64,000 nt of DNA from positions 62,001 to 126,000 of the forward strand of contig JAHDVF020001510.1 of assembly GCA_022606425.2 (NCBI GenBank), in the 5' to 3' direction. Position numbers and translations under genes: made by a program. The notes beneath the pieces are model-generated. The model was not told the origin of the DNA. It did no database searches and saw only the letters and a list, made by a program, of their open reading frames with translations. The stretch is from Lepidostoma basale (lineage: Eukaryota > Arthropoda > Insecta > Trichoptera > Lepidostomatidae). This document shows positions 34,688 through 45,299 of the stretch, piece by piece; the first letter of the stretch is position 1, and every line of letters starts with the position of its first letter.

Positions 34688-34938
34688 CAAAATGGCAATG
34701 GGCGGGTCACGTAGCCAGAAGCCCAGATGAAAAATGGACAAGAAGACTGCTGATTTGGAGACCGTGGATGGCGAAGAGAAGTGCAGGGCGACCGCAACTA
34801 CGGTGGAAGGATGATCTAAACAGACACATCGGAATAACCTGGATGAAGTCTGCACAGGACAGAATGACATGGGAGCAAATGGAGAAGGCCTTTGTCCAGG
34901 AGTGGACGGGAATAGGCTGAGGAAGAAACAGAGTGAAA
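34688..34938 (+). mobile_element. LINE family B 3' fragment
   Basis: KWQWAGHVARSPDEKWTRRL, LIWRPWMAKRSAGRPQLRWK, DDLNRHIGITWMKSAQDRMT, EKAFVQEWTGIG, stop. Open in one frame from about 34688 to 34920, so relatively young. Confidence 0.88.
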
Positions 34939-35404
34939 AATGGTAAAACATGTCTAGTTTCGATTTCCGAATCTTTTACACAGAGTGAGTTGTACATAAC
35001 CTTGCTTGTGGAATTATACGTAATAAAAAAGTTTACCCACTCCAAATAGTGGCCTGACGGGACCGCGTGGGTTCACATTATGGTATTACCGGGTTCCAGA
35101 GATGTCTGTTCGTGTCTCCAAAGCGGTGACGTCACGAGCGAATCAAAATGGCGAATTGAAAGACGCTAAAAATAGTATCTAAAGTGGACAATGGCCACAC
35201 GCTTCTTATATGGAAAAATACATTTAATTGAATTCAATTTATACTGCAGTAAACGGCCAAATCATATATTATATTACTGCCAAAAAAAAATACGATTGTC
35301 CATGGGAAATAATTTTCTTAAAAATGAATGAATTTCAAGAAGTTTATTTATGATTTATTATCAAATGTTGATAATGCCTAAACTCAAAACTAACTTACCA
35401 TCAC
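34939..35404. other. Intron, nothing recognised
   Basis: Includes a less AT-rich stretch (35040-35200) with TGACGTCACG, a CRE-like word. No gene evidence. Confidence 0.45.
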
Positions 35405-35690
35405 GGAGGTTCTCCAAAGAATCGAAGGAGGAAGGCACCTGCTCAGGAATTAGTCCGAAAGGCGTGCAAGATGGATCGGCCATGTTATACGACGAGAAGG
35501 CCTCTTGCACCGAGGGGACAAACTCTAGGGGACGCCCACGCCGAGGGTACCTGGAGGACATGTTGGTGGACGTGCGCTGCTCATCATATGCAGATTTCAA
35601 AAGAGCCGCACAAGACAGGGAAGAATGGAAGAGAAGAACAGAGGAAATTGCTGCAAACCAATCCCAGGATTGAAACCAGAGAAGAAGGGA
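35405..35690 (+). mobile_element. LINE family D 3' fragment
   Basis: RRIEGGRHLLRN-type start, RKARKMDRPCYTTR in one frame, then RGRPRRGYLEDMLVDVRCSS and YADFKRAAQDREEWKRRTEE in another, ending ANQSQD. A short deletion around GCACCGAGG removed the HAIMEGM codons. Confidence 0.85.
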
Positions 35691-36041
35691 AAGAACGCCG
35701 TCCCACTGATGACGTCATATTTTGCCTTGTTCGATATGTATATATTTTCAAAGCTTGTTTTTTTCCTATCTTGATATTGTAAATAATCATATGCTTGCAA
35801 CCTTCCTGCTGTAAGAGGGTGTATGCTCTACATTCGAAAATCGCGAGGAATTGACGATAAGATTATGTGACGTCATCGTCGACGGTTTTTTAAATAAAAA
35901 AAATGTAATTGATTATCGATCAATGGCCAATAATATTGACATAACTAGACAGAATGAATTATCACGTTTAAAATTGTCTATGATGTCACTGTTTACATAA
36001 CACGCAACACTTAACCATATTACACATTTATACAGGGTTAC
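35691..36041. other. Intron, nothing firm
   Basis: Two TGACGTCAT words (35709, 35869) and a weak stem-loop followed by CGAAAATCGC (35800-35850) that only loosely resembles the hammerhead-type ends. Confidence 0.4.
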
Positions 36042-36965
36042 ACAAAACACCATCTACTATCACCCCTGCTCTTCATAGTGGTTCTGGAGGATGTGTTGCG
36101 CCGTTCTTTCGACGGTCCTCGTGGCATTCCATGGATGCGTGATACCCAGTTGGAGGATCTGGATTATGCTGATGACCTCTGTTTGCTTTCGGTAAACCGG
36201 GTGGATGCGGAGCGGAAACTTTGTAGACTTCACGAGGAAGCGGCAAAAGTAGGTCTCAAGATTAACATGTCCAAGACAGTAGACCTACGAGTGTCCACAA
36301 ATGACTCCACCCCAATCTTGCTCCACGGTGTCCCCCTTGTGACCACGACCAGCTTCTGCTACCTCGGTAGTATGATAGCAGGCTCAGGAGGTACGGAGGA
36401 GGATGTAGCCAGCAGACTTGACAAGGCAAGGGGAGCTTTCGCTATGCTTCGCCCTGTATGGCGCTCCGGTATCATTTCGAGAAAGCTCAAGCTCCAAGTA
36501 TTCAGCAGTAACGTTAAAAGCGTACTGCTGTACGGATGTGAGACTTGGAAGTCTACCGCAGACGTTATTGGTAAACTCCAGGTGTTTATAAATAGGTGCC
36601 TTCGCTCAATATTCAAAATCTATTGGCCCCAAACAGTGTCAAATGCCGTTCTCTGGACCATGGCAGGCGAAAAGCCAATTAGAGAACAAGTCGCTAGGCG
36701 CAAGTGGCAGTGGATCGGTCACACTCTGAGACGGAACCCAGCCTGCATCGCTCAGGGCGCACTAGACTGGTCCCCTATGGGGGGAAAGAGAAAGCGAGGC
36801 AGACCTAGAGCCACCTGGAGAAGAACCCTGCAGGGCGAGGTTAAGGCAGCAGGTCTCACTTGGGACGATGTTAAGCATCAGGCATGCGATAGAGTCGGGT
36901 GGAGAAGATTCCTTGAGGCCCTATGCACCACGGAGGTGTGACAGGACAAAAAGAAGAAGAAGAAG
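36042..36965 (+). mobile_element. LINE family H (RTE-like) with RT palm motif, about 300-codon ORF
   Basis: One frame is open from about 36042 to the TGA at 36939-36941. It begins LSPLLFIVVLEDVLRRSFDG, has the catalytic YADD box in LDYADDLCLLSVN (about 36164-36202), the thumb region VGLKINMSKTVDLRV, FCYLGSMIAGSGGTEEDVAS, then YGCETW, CLRSIFKIYWPQTVSN, WQWIGHTLRRN and GRPRATWRRTL. It ends in a (GAA)n tail (AAAGAAGAAGAAGAAG). The endonuclease and N-terminal RT are missing (5' truncation). This is the most complete open RT fragment in the window and perhaps the youngest LINE. Confidence 0.92.
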
Positions 36966-37004
36966 ACACAAAACACCATTCAAAAATCGAATGAGGGTGA
37001 ATCA

Positions 37005-37760
37005 AAACATTTCATTTTCATTTATTTTCATAAAAATCACAAACATTACAGACATACAATTCCAAATCGTTTGCAATTACATTATAAAAAGAGAAGCATT
37101 AAAAAAAATTAAGCTTAAGAATATGAAAAAATCATAACATTGATAATGCATTCCTGAGGCAACTCACACTATCACGAAATATGTCGACCACCGAGGCGAC
37201 CCGATTAAGCAATAAGATTGCCCTACCCACAGGCATAACCATTGGCAGGTTGGTTCTGCAGCGTGGCAAATAAAACAATATGTGCTGTCTTTGACGAAGG
37301 TAATTATCAGGGACAAATAGACCTACATCACTCAGGACATCCGAGTTCTGTATACGGCCGCCAATCAGCTGAAAGAAGTGAACTCCCAAGTGAATATTTC
37401 TCCTTCTCTCCAATGATTGGTAGCTTAGCATACCTAGCAAGAATTCAGTCGGAAAGAGCCACGGGTAATAACCGCGCTCCCTGAGGTAAAGAAAGTGCAG
37501 AAATTTTTTCTGCACTCGCTCCACCATCAGAGAATATCGGATCCCAAGCGGTGACCAAATAACGGAACTATATTCCAGCCGACTTCTTACCAGGGAATTA
37601 TACAACACCCGAAGTGCCTGTGTGTTCGAAAATATCTTGGCATTCCTTAAAACAAATCCAAGCATTTTAATGGAACTATTACTGGAACTTTCTCCTCTCC
37701 TTCCTCTCTCACTCTCTTGTATTGATAATATTCTCCAACTCTTTCTTGACGACATCCAGG
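37005..37760 (-). mobile_element. Jockey-like LINE J1 with 207-codon RT C-terminal ORF
   Basis: Minus-strand frame 37755-37132: KMLGFVLRNAKIFSNTQALR, VLYNSLVRSRLEYSSVIWSP, ERVQKKFLHFLYLRERGYYP, MLSYQSLERRRNIHLGVHFF, YLRQRQHILFYLPRCRTNLP, then a stop. The 3' UTR runs to about 37005 with repeated ATGAAAAT words. Related pieces at 40800 and 61565. Typical of the C-terminus of jockey-clade RT. Confidence 0.9.
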
Positions 37761-37995
37761 TTCATGCCTATTTACCATATACTAGTACTTATGATTGTAC
37801 GAGTAGGTACTTATAATTTCATATAACCTTGTACTTGTGTGGTATATTTATTATTTACCTAGTAACATCTTGGTAGTGGGTTTTTACATGAAATATATAC
37901 AATGATATCACAATATATAAATGTATTAAATTAATATGTTATGAATCAGATAAGTGTATTTCGAGGGTTAGTCGTGAATTAATATTTACATAACT
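37761..37995. other. AT-rich intron, nothing recognised
   Basis: No motif beyond simple AT-rich sequence. Confidence 0.5.
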
Positions 37996-38234
37996 AACTA
38001 ACTAAACAAACTAACCATCACGCCGTCTTCCCGTAGGGGTTCAGCATTGGACGACTAAAGGCTGAAGATGGAAAGAATGAATGAAGACAGAATGATGAAG
38101 AAAGTATATGTAAACGACGTAAACGAAACTAGAAATAGACGAAGACCGAGGAAAACGTGGCACGTTTAAATCAATCAAATGTGAGGACACGTGAGGAGTC
38201 GCAGAAATTATTATTATTATTATTTTGTTGAAAA
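37996..38234. mobile_element. Rearranged LINE family A pieces
   Basis: 37996-38042 is the antisense 3' end with (CTAA)n. 38064-38212 is plus-strand family A from the HMERMNED region to GTGAGGAGTCGCAGAAA. It then enters (ATT)n at 38210-38225 before the next full copy. Confidence 0.75.
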
Positions 38235-38762
38235 AACTCCTAGAATGGCAGTGCACAATGGTGTTCTTCTACCGACCCTTATGTATGGAAGCGAAGCATG
38301 GAACTGGCAAAGGAAGGATGAAAGTAGAATAAATGCAGTAGAAATGAGATCTCTTAGACGAATGTGTGGATATTCTGTGTATGATAGAGTGTCGAATGAA
38401 AATATAAGAAGTGAATGCGGTGCGAATGATGGTGTCATGAACAAAATAATGAAAGGATCATTAAGATGGTTTTGGACATATGGAAAGAATGAATGAAGAA
38501 AGAATGGTAAAAAAATTATATGTTAATGATGTAAATGGTACCAGAAATAGAGGAAGACCAAGGAAAACGTGGCACGATCAAATAAATCAAATATTGAAAG
38601 TCGGCCAGGTGAGGAGTCAGAGAAATCGACGCGCGTGCATGACACGATGTATGAATGTTGAGGAAGCGAGAGAAATATGTCAGATAAGAAAGGTGTGGCA
38701 GTCCATTCTTTCTGCCTACCCCTTCGGGGAGACGGCGTGATGGTTAGTTAGTTAGTTAGTTA
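38235..38762 (+). mobile_element. LINE family A 3' fragment with long TTAG tail
   Basis: RMAVHNGVLLPTLMYGSEAW, NWQRKDESRINAVEMRSLRR, MCGYSVYDRVSNENIRSECG, MKGSLRWFW. One extra T at about 38469 shifts the frame, then MERMNEERMVKKLYVNDVNG to ICQIRKVWQSILSAYPFGET A. It ends GACGGCGTGATGG and (TTAG)4. It is the best reference for the family's 3' end. Confidence 0.93.
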
Positions 38763-38786
38763 AAAACTCCTAACATCTTTACAGCG

Positions 38787-39130
38787 CGAGCCAAATCGAT
38801 GTAAAGGGTGAAAAAAAAGAATATCAAAGGAAACACACATAGAACCTTATGAATAGGAATATGCCAGTTATCCTTGCTCTACTTATAGTAAGGGTATTCA
38901 CGAATTCGCCATAATTGCATTTAAAGAGATCTATCTCTTTTACAACCTCATTTAAAAGACAAATAGCTTTCAATACAGGAGAACTTCGAAGAGCCTCTGT
39001 GCGGCAATTTGGGGCATAAAATAATATATGCCCCCTTGCTCTGTTGTAATTATGGGGAACGTGTAGATTTAGTTCTCTCAGTATTCCTGGTTTATAAGTA
39101 CCTCCGGATAGAAGTTTAATTAAATGAAAT
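38787..39130 (-). mobile_element. Jockey-like LINE J2 fragment
   Basis: On minus: LIKLLSGGTYKPGILRELNL, HVPHNYNRARGHILFYAPNC, RTEALRSSPVLKAICLLNEV, KEIDLFKCNYGEFVNTLTIS. It carries the same 3' UTR as 27420-27590. Bounded on the right by a scrap of family A (39155-39183). Confidence 0.85.
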
Positions 39131-39183
39131 CTTTAAAAAAAAATTAAAAAAAGAAATCAACGTGCGTGCATGACACGATGTAT

Positions 39184-39930
39184 GAATAATAATTAAATAA
39201 AACGATGTTTTTTAACTACTTCCACTTTTGTCTTTATTTAGACAGCGAACGGTTTCGCCAGGCTCGCTGGCATCGACAGACTGGTGACAATATTTTTTTG
39301 TTTTTGTTTTTATAGAGTCTACGTTACTTTGGTCTATTATTGGCGTTTCCGCTTATCTTTGCAAAGGTTAGGCATTTCAGAGACTAAAAAATTCTATATT
39401 GCCTTTTCGAAAATGAAAGTTTTGTTTTACGTTACTTATAATCTATTACATTATTTGATTTCAAATGGGGAAAAATTTCAAGCAAAAAAAACCCCGCCTG
39501 GTGACACTATTGTGAACTTAGTCCTTTATATACATATAGATCAGTGGTGGTAAACATGATTCTATACAAAAATAATCTTCAAATATTTATGTAAAGTTTT
39601 CTGAATTTAAATATTGGTATTACAGGTATTCTTGGGGGTTCGTATTTAATACAATGGATTAAAAATTTAAAATCCATTGTATTAAATACGAACCTCCAAG
39701 AATACCCGTAATACCAGTATTTAAATTCAGAAAAATTTACATAAATATTTGAAGATTATTTTTGTATAGAATCATGTTTACCACCCCTGATCTGTATGTA
39801 TATAAAGGAATAAGTTTACAATAGTGTCAACAGTCTGTCGATGCCAGCGAGCCTGGCGAAACCGTTCGCTGTCTAAATAAAGACAAAAGTGGAAGTAGTT
39901 AAAAAACATCGTTTTATTTAATTATTATTC
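39184..39930. mobile_element. Inverted-repeat element P2, full length, with nested palindrome
   Basis: Outer arms of about 105 bp: GAATAATAATTAAATAAAAC at 39184 and its inverse ending 39930. These include the stem-loop GCCAG-CGAGC-CTGGC followed by GAAAC (minus at about 39285-39250, plus at about 39842-39872). Repeat R3 occupies 39297-39500. The core 39505-39830 is a near-perfect palindrome centred at about 39665 (TACAATGGATTAAAAATT, then its inverse). The right flank (39931-39972) is the inverse of the left flank of the hairpin at 46841. Confidence 0.85.
39297..39500 (+). repeat. Dispersed repeat R3, copy 2
   Basis: TTTTTATAGAGTCTACGTTA to TTTCAAGCAAAAAAAACCCC, matching 20126-20345. Lies inside P2 on one side only, so it interrupts the inverted repeat. 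Confidence 0.8.
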
Positions 39931-39972
39931 AAATGAAACCTCCATCAAGAGATTTCAGTAAAATCATTTGAT

Positions 39973-40072
39973 TGCGATGTATGAATGTTAAGGATTCGAG
40001 AAAAGAACAGTGTGGCGATCCATTATTTCTACCTACTCCTTCAGTGAGACGGCGTGATGGTTAGTTATTTTA
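39973..40072 (+). mobile_element. LINE family A 3' tip
   Basis: GATGTATGAATGTTAAGGAT and CTCCTTCAGTGAGACGGCGT, GATGGTTAG. Only the last 100 bp remain. Confidence 0.8.
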
Positions 40073-40409
40073 CATTGGTAGTTTTTCAAATTTAAACATT
40101 TAATAATAATGTTTTCATCATTTGTTCCTTTCACGCGTCCAAACCAACTTAGAGATCCATTGGTTTTAATAGTTCATAACGCGTAAATTTTTATTATAAT
40201 TATTTAATATAAAAAGTTTACTTTGAAATCTGTATAAATTACAGATTTGCGAATTTATATACGCTTAGCCTAGGAACATAACACTTTAAGTTACATCATT
40301 AACGGTCGAATCCGGGGACGAGTGGCGGGGTAGAGGATGGAGGCAGGGGGAGAAGTCAATTTACATAATCGAAGAAACTCATACCTATATATACTCATTA
40401 TATATATAT
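40073..40409. other. Intron with a LINE A scrap and a TA microsatellite
   Basis: 40125-40170 is antisense family A (CACGCGTCCAAACCAACTTA). 40388-40412 is (TA)n. Nothing else. Confidence 0.55.
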
Positions 40410-40800
40410 ATGTTAGATCACGGGCAAAAGGTGGACATGATAAGGTTTGCTGACGATATTGCTATGGTTGCTGAAAGTGAAGAACTGCAAGAGGCCTTAA
40501 CAACTATGCAAAGAATTCTTCAAAATAACCACAACATGAAGATAAATAAAGACAAAACAAAGCTGCTGACTGTAGGCCGAACGCAACATCAGATGAGAGT
40601 AGTGATGTCAGGAGTTCCACTAAAGAACACCAAGGAGTTTGTCTACATCGGGAGCAAAATAACATGGGACGGTCGGTCTAAGAGCGAGGTCGACAGCCTT
40701 ATACATTAGCCATTTAATAAAAGGTCGAAAATAATAGAATCGAATAATATAGGCCTAAAACTGAGAATACTCCTCATCAAGACCTATGTATGAAGTATAT
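40410..40800 (+). mobile_element. LINE family D, RT palm and thumb fragment
   Basis: Frame 40410-40709 reads KVDMIRFADDIAMVAESEEL with the FADD catalytic box, then QNNHNMKINKDKTKLLTVGR, VPLKNTKEFVYIGSKITWDG. After a stop, RLIKGRKIIESNNIGLKLRI-like code continues to 40795, overlapping the family D copy at 24240. So this is the 5' neighbour of the D C-terminus. Confidence 0.88.
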
Positions 40801-40990
40801 TGATCTGGTGATGCCGGTGGGGAGAACATTCAAACTGCTGAACGAGATCGTTTCGGAGATCGACGTCTTTCGTATTCGTGAAAGTACGTTCAGAAGACAA
40901 AATACTCTTGACTTTAATGCGTTCCTGATATTATATTTTACCTGTTCTTAATAGATGCCTATATTTTGTTGTTTGTAATATCTCTTGAGA
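40800..40990 (+). mobile_element. Jockey-like LINE J1 3' tip
   Basis: DLVMPVGRTFKLLNEIVSEI and DVFRIRESTFRRQNTLDF, with a 3' end (GAGAAAATAAACTGATTTGA, TTTGAATGG). It matches the 61975-62040 segment. Confidence 0.8.
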
Positions 40991-41374
40991 AAATAAACTG
41001 ATTTGATTTGAATGGAATAATTGAAAATGAAAGTGAATAACGTTCGAAACAAGAGTAGAGAAAAATAAACTATAAATAATCGTATTAAGTTAGCATTTAA
41101 TCTGAAAGTTAAACGAAAGCGTTTGATTGTGTGCGTGTTAGAAATACGTTAAAAGAGGCACACACATCTACACGCGACGTCATATATATTTATATAGAGT
41201 ACACTATCCGCCATAATACATGTGACCCATGACCTTCCAAGCGACCTTGACCGGTTTCTCCGAGGCAGTGTTTCCACAAGGCGTACCGCCGAACAGACAC
41301 ACAGACCAGTTGCGTATGCAAAATAGTTCACAGAAACAGCGGCGATTCTAAAATATCAAAATATCTAATATAGT
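40991..41374. other. Intron; element-end scrap, otherwise unassigned
   Basis: 41040-41075 (AACGTTCGAAACAAGAGTAG, AGAAAAATAAAC) resembles the 3' half of the hammerhead-type ends. The rest shows no feature. Confidence 0.45.
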
Positions 41375-41655
41375 TATCTAACTAACTAATTAACAATCAT
41401 GCCGTCTCCCCGAAGGGGTAGGCAGAAATAATGGACTGCCACACTTTTCTTTCCTGACATATTTCTCTAGCTTCCTCAACATTCATACATCGTGTCATGC
41501 ACGCGCGTAGATTTCTCTAACTCCTCACATGGCCGACATTCAATATTTGATTTAATTGATCGTGCCACGTTTTCCTCGGTCTTCCGATTCTATTTCTAGT
41601 TCCATTTACATCGTTAACATATATATTTTTTTACCATTCTTTCTTCATTCGTACG
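41375..41655 (-). mobile_element. LINE family A 3' fragment
   Basis: CCGTCTCCCCGAAGGGGTAG, then antisense MTRCMNVEEAREICQER and GRPRKTWHDQ codes. It stops at 41655 against the jockey-like J3 fragment. Confidence 0.88.
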
Positions 41656-42120
41656 TCTGATGGGAACATTGTTGGAAGGTGATTTGGTGGGTTGTTAGTT
41701 TATGCGGGGGCATGATTTGTGTGGCCCGGAGTGTTCCTCTGAAGGAGGATCGATTTTGGGCGCTTGTGGCGGCTGGAGGTGTTTGGGTCGTAATTTGAGA
41801 GGTCTTTTATTGTGGGGTTAGGATGTGAAGGGAGTCCTTTGTAAAAACGTTCGGCAAGTTTCAGATTGAATTCATCTATCATCGGGATTCCCGATTCTAG
41901 GTGCAGTTGTGTGATCCTGGTCCATAAAGGCGCACCAAGCGATAAACGGATAGCCTTATTTTGCAGGATTTGGAGTTTTCATTTGTGACTCGAAGCTGCA
42001 TAGCCCCAGATTGGGGCTGCGTAAGTGAAGATCGGCCTTATGACCGTTTTGTATATCAGGAGTTTATTGTCGGTGCTTAGTTTACTATTTCTAGCTAACA
42101 TTGGGTAAGCAAACCATGAA
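41656..42120 (-). mobile_element. Jockey-like LINE J3 RT C-terminal fragment
   Basis: On minus: RNSKLSTDNKLLIYKTVIRP, IFTYAAPIWGYAASSHK, a stop, KLQILQNKAIRLSLGAPLWT, RITQLHLESGIPMIDEFNLK, then NPNTSSRHKRPKSIL. Classic jockey-clade sequence (TYAAP-x-WG; LQ-x-LQNKAIR). One in-frame TGA and loss of the 3' end. Confidence 0.9.
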
Positions 42121-42535
42121 ACTTAACGTAGACTTTGGTTTAATTCCGTGAGCAACTAGATGTCCAATATTCGCTCATCTCTTCTTTGGAATATGGTGTT
42201 GTCATCTTTATAAATGTATCGTAAATATTTTTGATTTTTTTTTAAATGAAACCGTCATGTGCCATATGACGTGGTGATGTCCTCAGCGAGGAACTAGCAA
42301 GCGTGATGTCACCGACAGAAATGTCCGGCCGGTTTGCATTTCGCGTCACGTTCGTCCACGATAATAAAATGCGCTATTTGCAACTATTGTATATATATTA
42401 GCGGCACTTTGGCCGAAAAATAAGCTTCACGATGTAAAAAAACATTTCCTCTTTTTCTTTCTGGCCTATATCCTATTTATTTAGTTAGTTTAACATCTAC
42501 GCGTTTGATTTTCGCAAAAAAATTAACAGAACTTC
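42121..42535. other. Intron, nothing recognised
   Basis: Moderately AT-rich. No shared repeat identified. Confidence 0.5.
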
Positions 42536-43335
42536 TATAGGGTGTTTTTTTTAGAGGTTTGATTTTTAAACTGGCAACATTGTTTCTACAGACTGTCAAT
42601 TTGACAGTTGACAGTTGATTTGTAGTCAGTACGTTTTGCCATTTCACCCAGTTGCTCAATAAAGGTGTCGAAAATTAGGCTTCACGATTGCGCTTCATTC
42701 GAGCTAGCCGTGGCACTCATATGCCCGAAATCATATTTAAACAATAATGACATAAAATTATCTATTCAATAAAGCCAATATCATAGACATTAACATTAGT
42801 TTAATGTTTTTTTTTTTTTTTCATTTTGAATTTGTATACATCTAAAAAAAACACCCTTTATGTAACAATGTGTATAAGGGTGTTTTTTTTAGAGGTAAAC
42901 AAAAATCAAAATTAAAAAAAAAACACATTAACATTCCGTTCCCAGAAAACAATTTACATCTTCGTCTCTATTGAGATACAATTAATCCTTATAAAATTAA
43001 AATAATTTATCCGCAATGGGTGAAATCCAGTATTTGTCTACAAGAATTTGTATACATTCAAAATGATGTACATTAAAATAATGTTAATGTCTATGATATT
43101 GGCTTCATTTAATAGATAATTTTATGTCATTATTGTTTAAATACGATTTCGGGCATATGAGCGCCACGGCTAGCTCAAATGAAATCGTGAAATCCAATTT
43201 TCGACACCTTTATGAGCACCTGGTTGAAATGGCAAAACGTACTGACTATAAATCAACTGTCAACTGTCAAATTGATAGTCTGTAGAAACAATGTTGCCAG
43301 TTTAAAAACCAAACCTCTAAAAAAAACACCTATAG
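42536..43335. mobile_element. Pair of inverted MITEs (M2) with TATAG flanks
   Basis: Ends GGTGTTTTTTTTAGAGGT (42541) and its inverse (to 43330), flanked by TATAG on both sides. Arms of about 300 bp match (CTGGCAACATTGTTTCTACA ... inverse at 43283). Two further internal ends face each other at 42841-42856 and 42878-42895, so this is best read as two M2 copies, 42541-42856 and 42878-43330, in opposite orientation. Two mirror ORFs (VKWQNVLTTNQLSTVKL; LKWQNVLTINQLSTVKL) are arm artefacts or a relic code. Confidence 0.8.
42935..43066. repeat. Dispersed repeat N, 3' part, inside M2
   Basis: CATCTTCGTCTCTATTGAGA, CCGCAATGGGTGAAATCCAG and TTTGTATACATTCAAAATGA match the 3' ends of the copies at 55774-56729. 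Confidence 0.8.
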
Positions 43336-43399
43336 AATATAGAAGGTTTCATTTGTATCAATCACATAATGTGCAGTTATACATCATTGTTCATGAAAC

Positions 43400-44530
43400 A
43401 ATACACGTCTTTTTCTTCTTTTATCGCGTTCTATACTGTAACGTAAGTTACTATTTCTTATTTATTTTCGGTTATCTTAATATTCAGTGTTTAGCTCTAG
43501 ACCCCATTCAAACCCCTAGTTCCCGTTTTTACCACCAGAGTCCTACTTTAAACTCTTGTTCCCGCGCGCTTCGCGATTTGGCGCTAAATTCACCCCGATG
43601 TGTGCGCCCTCTGCAGTTGACTCTCAGCCCCTTCTGCGCAACCGATTCTGCGCAGCCCATTCGGCCCGACTTCACTTCGCTTTGAGCTGTCAACTTCGCG
43701 GCATCGATTGGAGGATCGCCGTTTCGACCCGCGATTTTCCCGATGGGATAATCCGTTTTCATCTAGCCTCATCCGCCATGGAATAACTTCGAGCAAGGTA
43801 TTTGCGGTACTTGCCATCGTGCCCATAAAATCTGTGGCATTATTTCAGGTCTTCCGCCAACTTGTCCTGCACTATGGCGATGCCAAAAGTGCATATCCGC
43901 TCCCTGGCCGTTTGTCAAGCCCGACCTTGCTGCGGTTGATTCCCTCCGCCACGGTCCGAGCCATCCTCTGCTCCCGAAATTGCCGCCCACGTGTTGTCGC
44001 ACATCATGCCCCGACAACGTGGTTGACCTCACCACCATGCGGAACTGCGAGGACCACTTCACGCCGCTTCAGACAGCACCAACAGGTTAGGGAACCTCGT
44101 GTCTGCCAGGTGACGCTCTACATATTGATTTGCTGACCCACCATCTTCTGGTCAGCGTCGCTGATAACGTCTACGGACGACGTCGCCGGTCGATGTCCTG
44201 ACGAGCACGCCGTCGAGGAATCGCCTCAAACAGCCTCTTCATTATTTCACCATGTGCCTCTTTTTTTGTATACGTACGACATCTCTAGCCCCTAGATAAT
44301 AATTGTAACTATTTTTTGTGTTATAATAAACCCTCATGTATTCCGTCATATGTATTTATTTACACCTTTCCCTATTCGAATGACAAACAGCCGGAAAGTA
44401 TCTCACGAGAAAACCGGAGATCTAAGGGCCCGCTCTCTGCGCTAGCCGAGGTAGGGAGACACCCATTACAATACTTGATTTTCACACATAAGGGTCGTAA
44501 CGAAAACGCTATTGTGCACGTCCAAATAAT
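43400..44530 (-). mobile_element. LINE family A fragment interrupted by the solo LTR
   Basis: 43405-43436 and 44471-44525 together form antisense family A across the YGSEAW/LPTL region (CACATAAGGGTCGTAACGAA; ATTGTGCACGTCC). Diverged. Confidence 0.65.
43437..44470 (+). mobile_element. Solo LTR, 4-bp ATAC target duplication
   Basis: A GC-rich 1,034-bp block starting TGTAACGTAAG and ending CACCCATTACA (TGTAA...TTACA inverted ends). It is flanked by ATAC at 43433-43436 and 44471-44474. It splits a minus-strand family A fragment exactly (CTTTTATCGCGTTCTATAC | ATACTTGATTTTCACACATA). A polyadenylation-type AATAAACC lies at 44326. No internal region or second LTR is present, so it is a solo LTR from homologous excision. 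TG..CA ends with a 4-bp duplication suit Ty3/gypsy-type elements. The ORFs inside (142 codons plus, 97 minus) have no recognisable protein and are probably incidental. Confidence 0.75.
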
Positions 44531-44934
44531 ATTTTACTTGCATAAAATACCATAAGAACTCTGCTTAAAGAATTTCAAAGATATATAGATAGTATGCCTA
44601 TTCGATGCACACAAGTGTAAATATATATGTGTGTGTGTTTGATTTATGAATGGAACGTTCGTTCGAAATTTAAACCTTTCCCGCGCGAAATACCAAGGTT
44701 TTTTTTCCTAGCTAATAAATATTCCGAATTTCACGACCGTGCTTGTACGTATATTTGCACCCAGGACAAGTGGAGTGCGTCATTTTTGTTCATTTCAAAT
44801 TTGAAAATAGAATGCAGAACAGAATATTTATTAAATTTGAAAGTAAACACATTTTTTTTAAATGCATCTATCTAACATATATAATATGTGAAAACTATAT
44901 GACAATATTATTTTACATTAACAAAAAAACTGTC
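44531..44934. other. AT-rich intron, nothing recognised
   Basis: A GT microsatellite (44622-44640) and AT-rich DNA. No gene. Confidence 0.5.
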
Positions 44935-45178
44935 GTACCGTTTCCCCGTAAGGGTAAGCTGAGAAACGGCCAGAAAACTCTATCGCGACACACTTCTCTA
45001 GCTTCTTACACATTCATACAGCGAGTCATACACGCACGTTGATTCTTCCGACTTCTAGCATGACCAACCTTTAAAATTTGATTAATTTGGTCATGCCATG
45101 TTTTCCTCGGTCTTCATCTATTTCTTGTTTCGTTTAAATCGTTAATACATACTTTCTTAATCAAATGCGTCCAAACCA
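44935..45178 (-). mobile_element. LINE family A 3' fragment
   Basis: CCGTTTCCCCGTAAGGGTAA and antisense code (CATTCATACAGCGAGTCATA; TTGGTCATGCCATGTTTTCC). Ends near 45178 at CGTCCAAACCATCTTAATGA. Confidence 0.8.
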
Positions 45179-45299
45179 TCTTAATGACAAATATTTAATG
45201 TTGTTATTTGAAATTTCATGTTAGAAATTCATTTTAAATAATGAAAATGAAAAAAATAAAAATGTATAATATTCAATTGTAAATTTAGTTGAATTCAAC

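Noticed and set aside
35800..35850. Another hammerhead motif
   Set aside because: The stem is weak, GAAAC reads GAAAA and there is no CTGANGA box.
43708..44136. 142-codon plus ORF and 97-codon minus ORF in the GC-rich block
   Set aside because: They lie inside the solo LTR; GC-rich sequence gives long chance ORFs and neither resembles a known protein.
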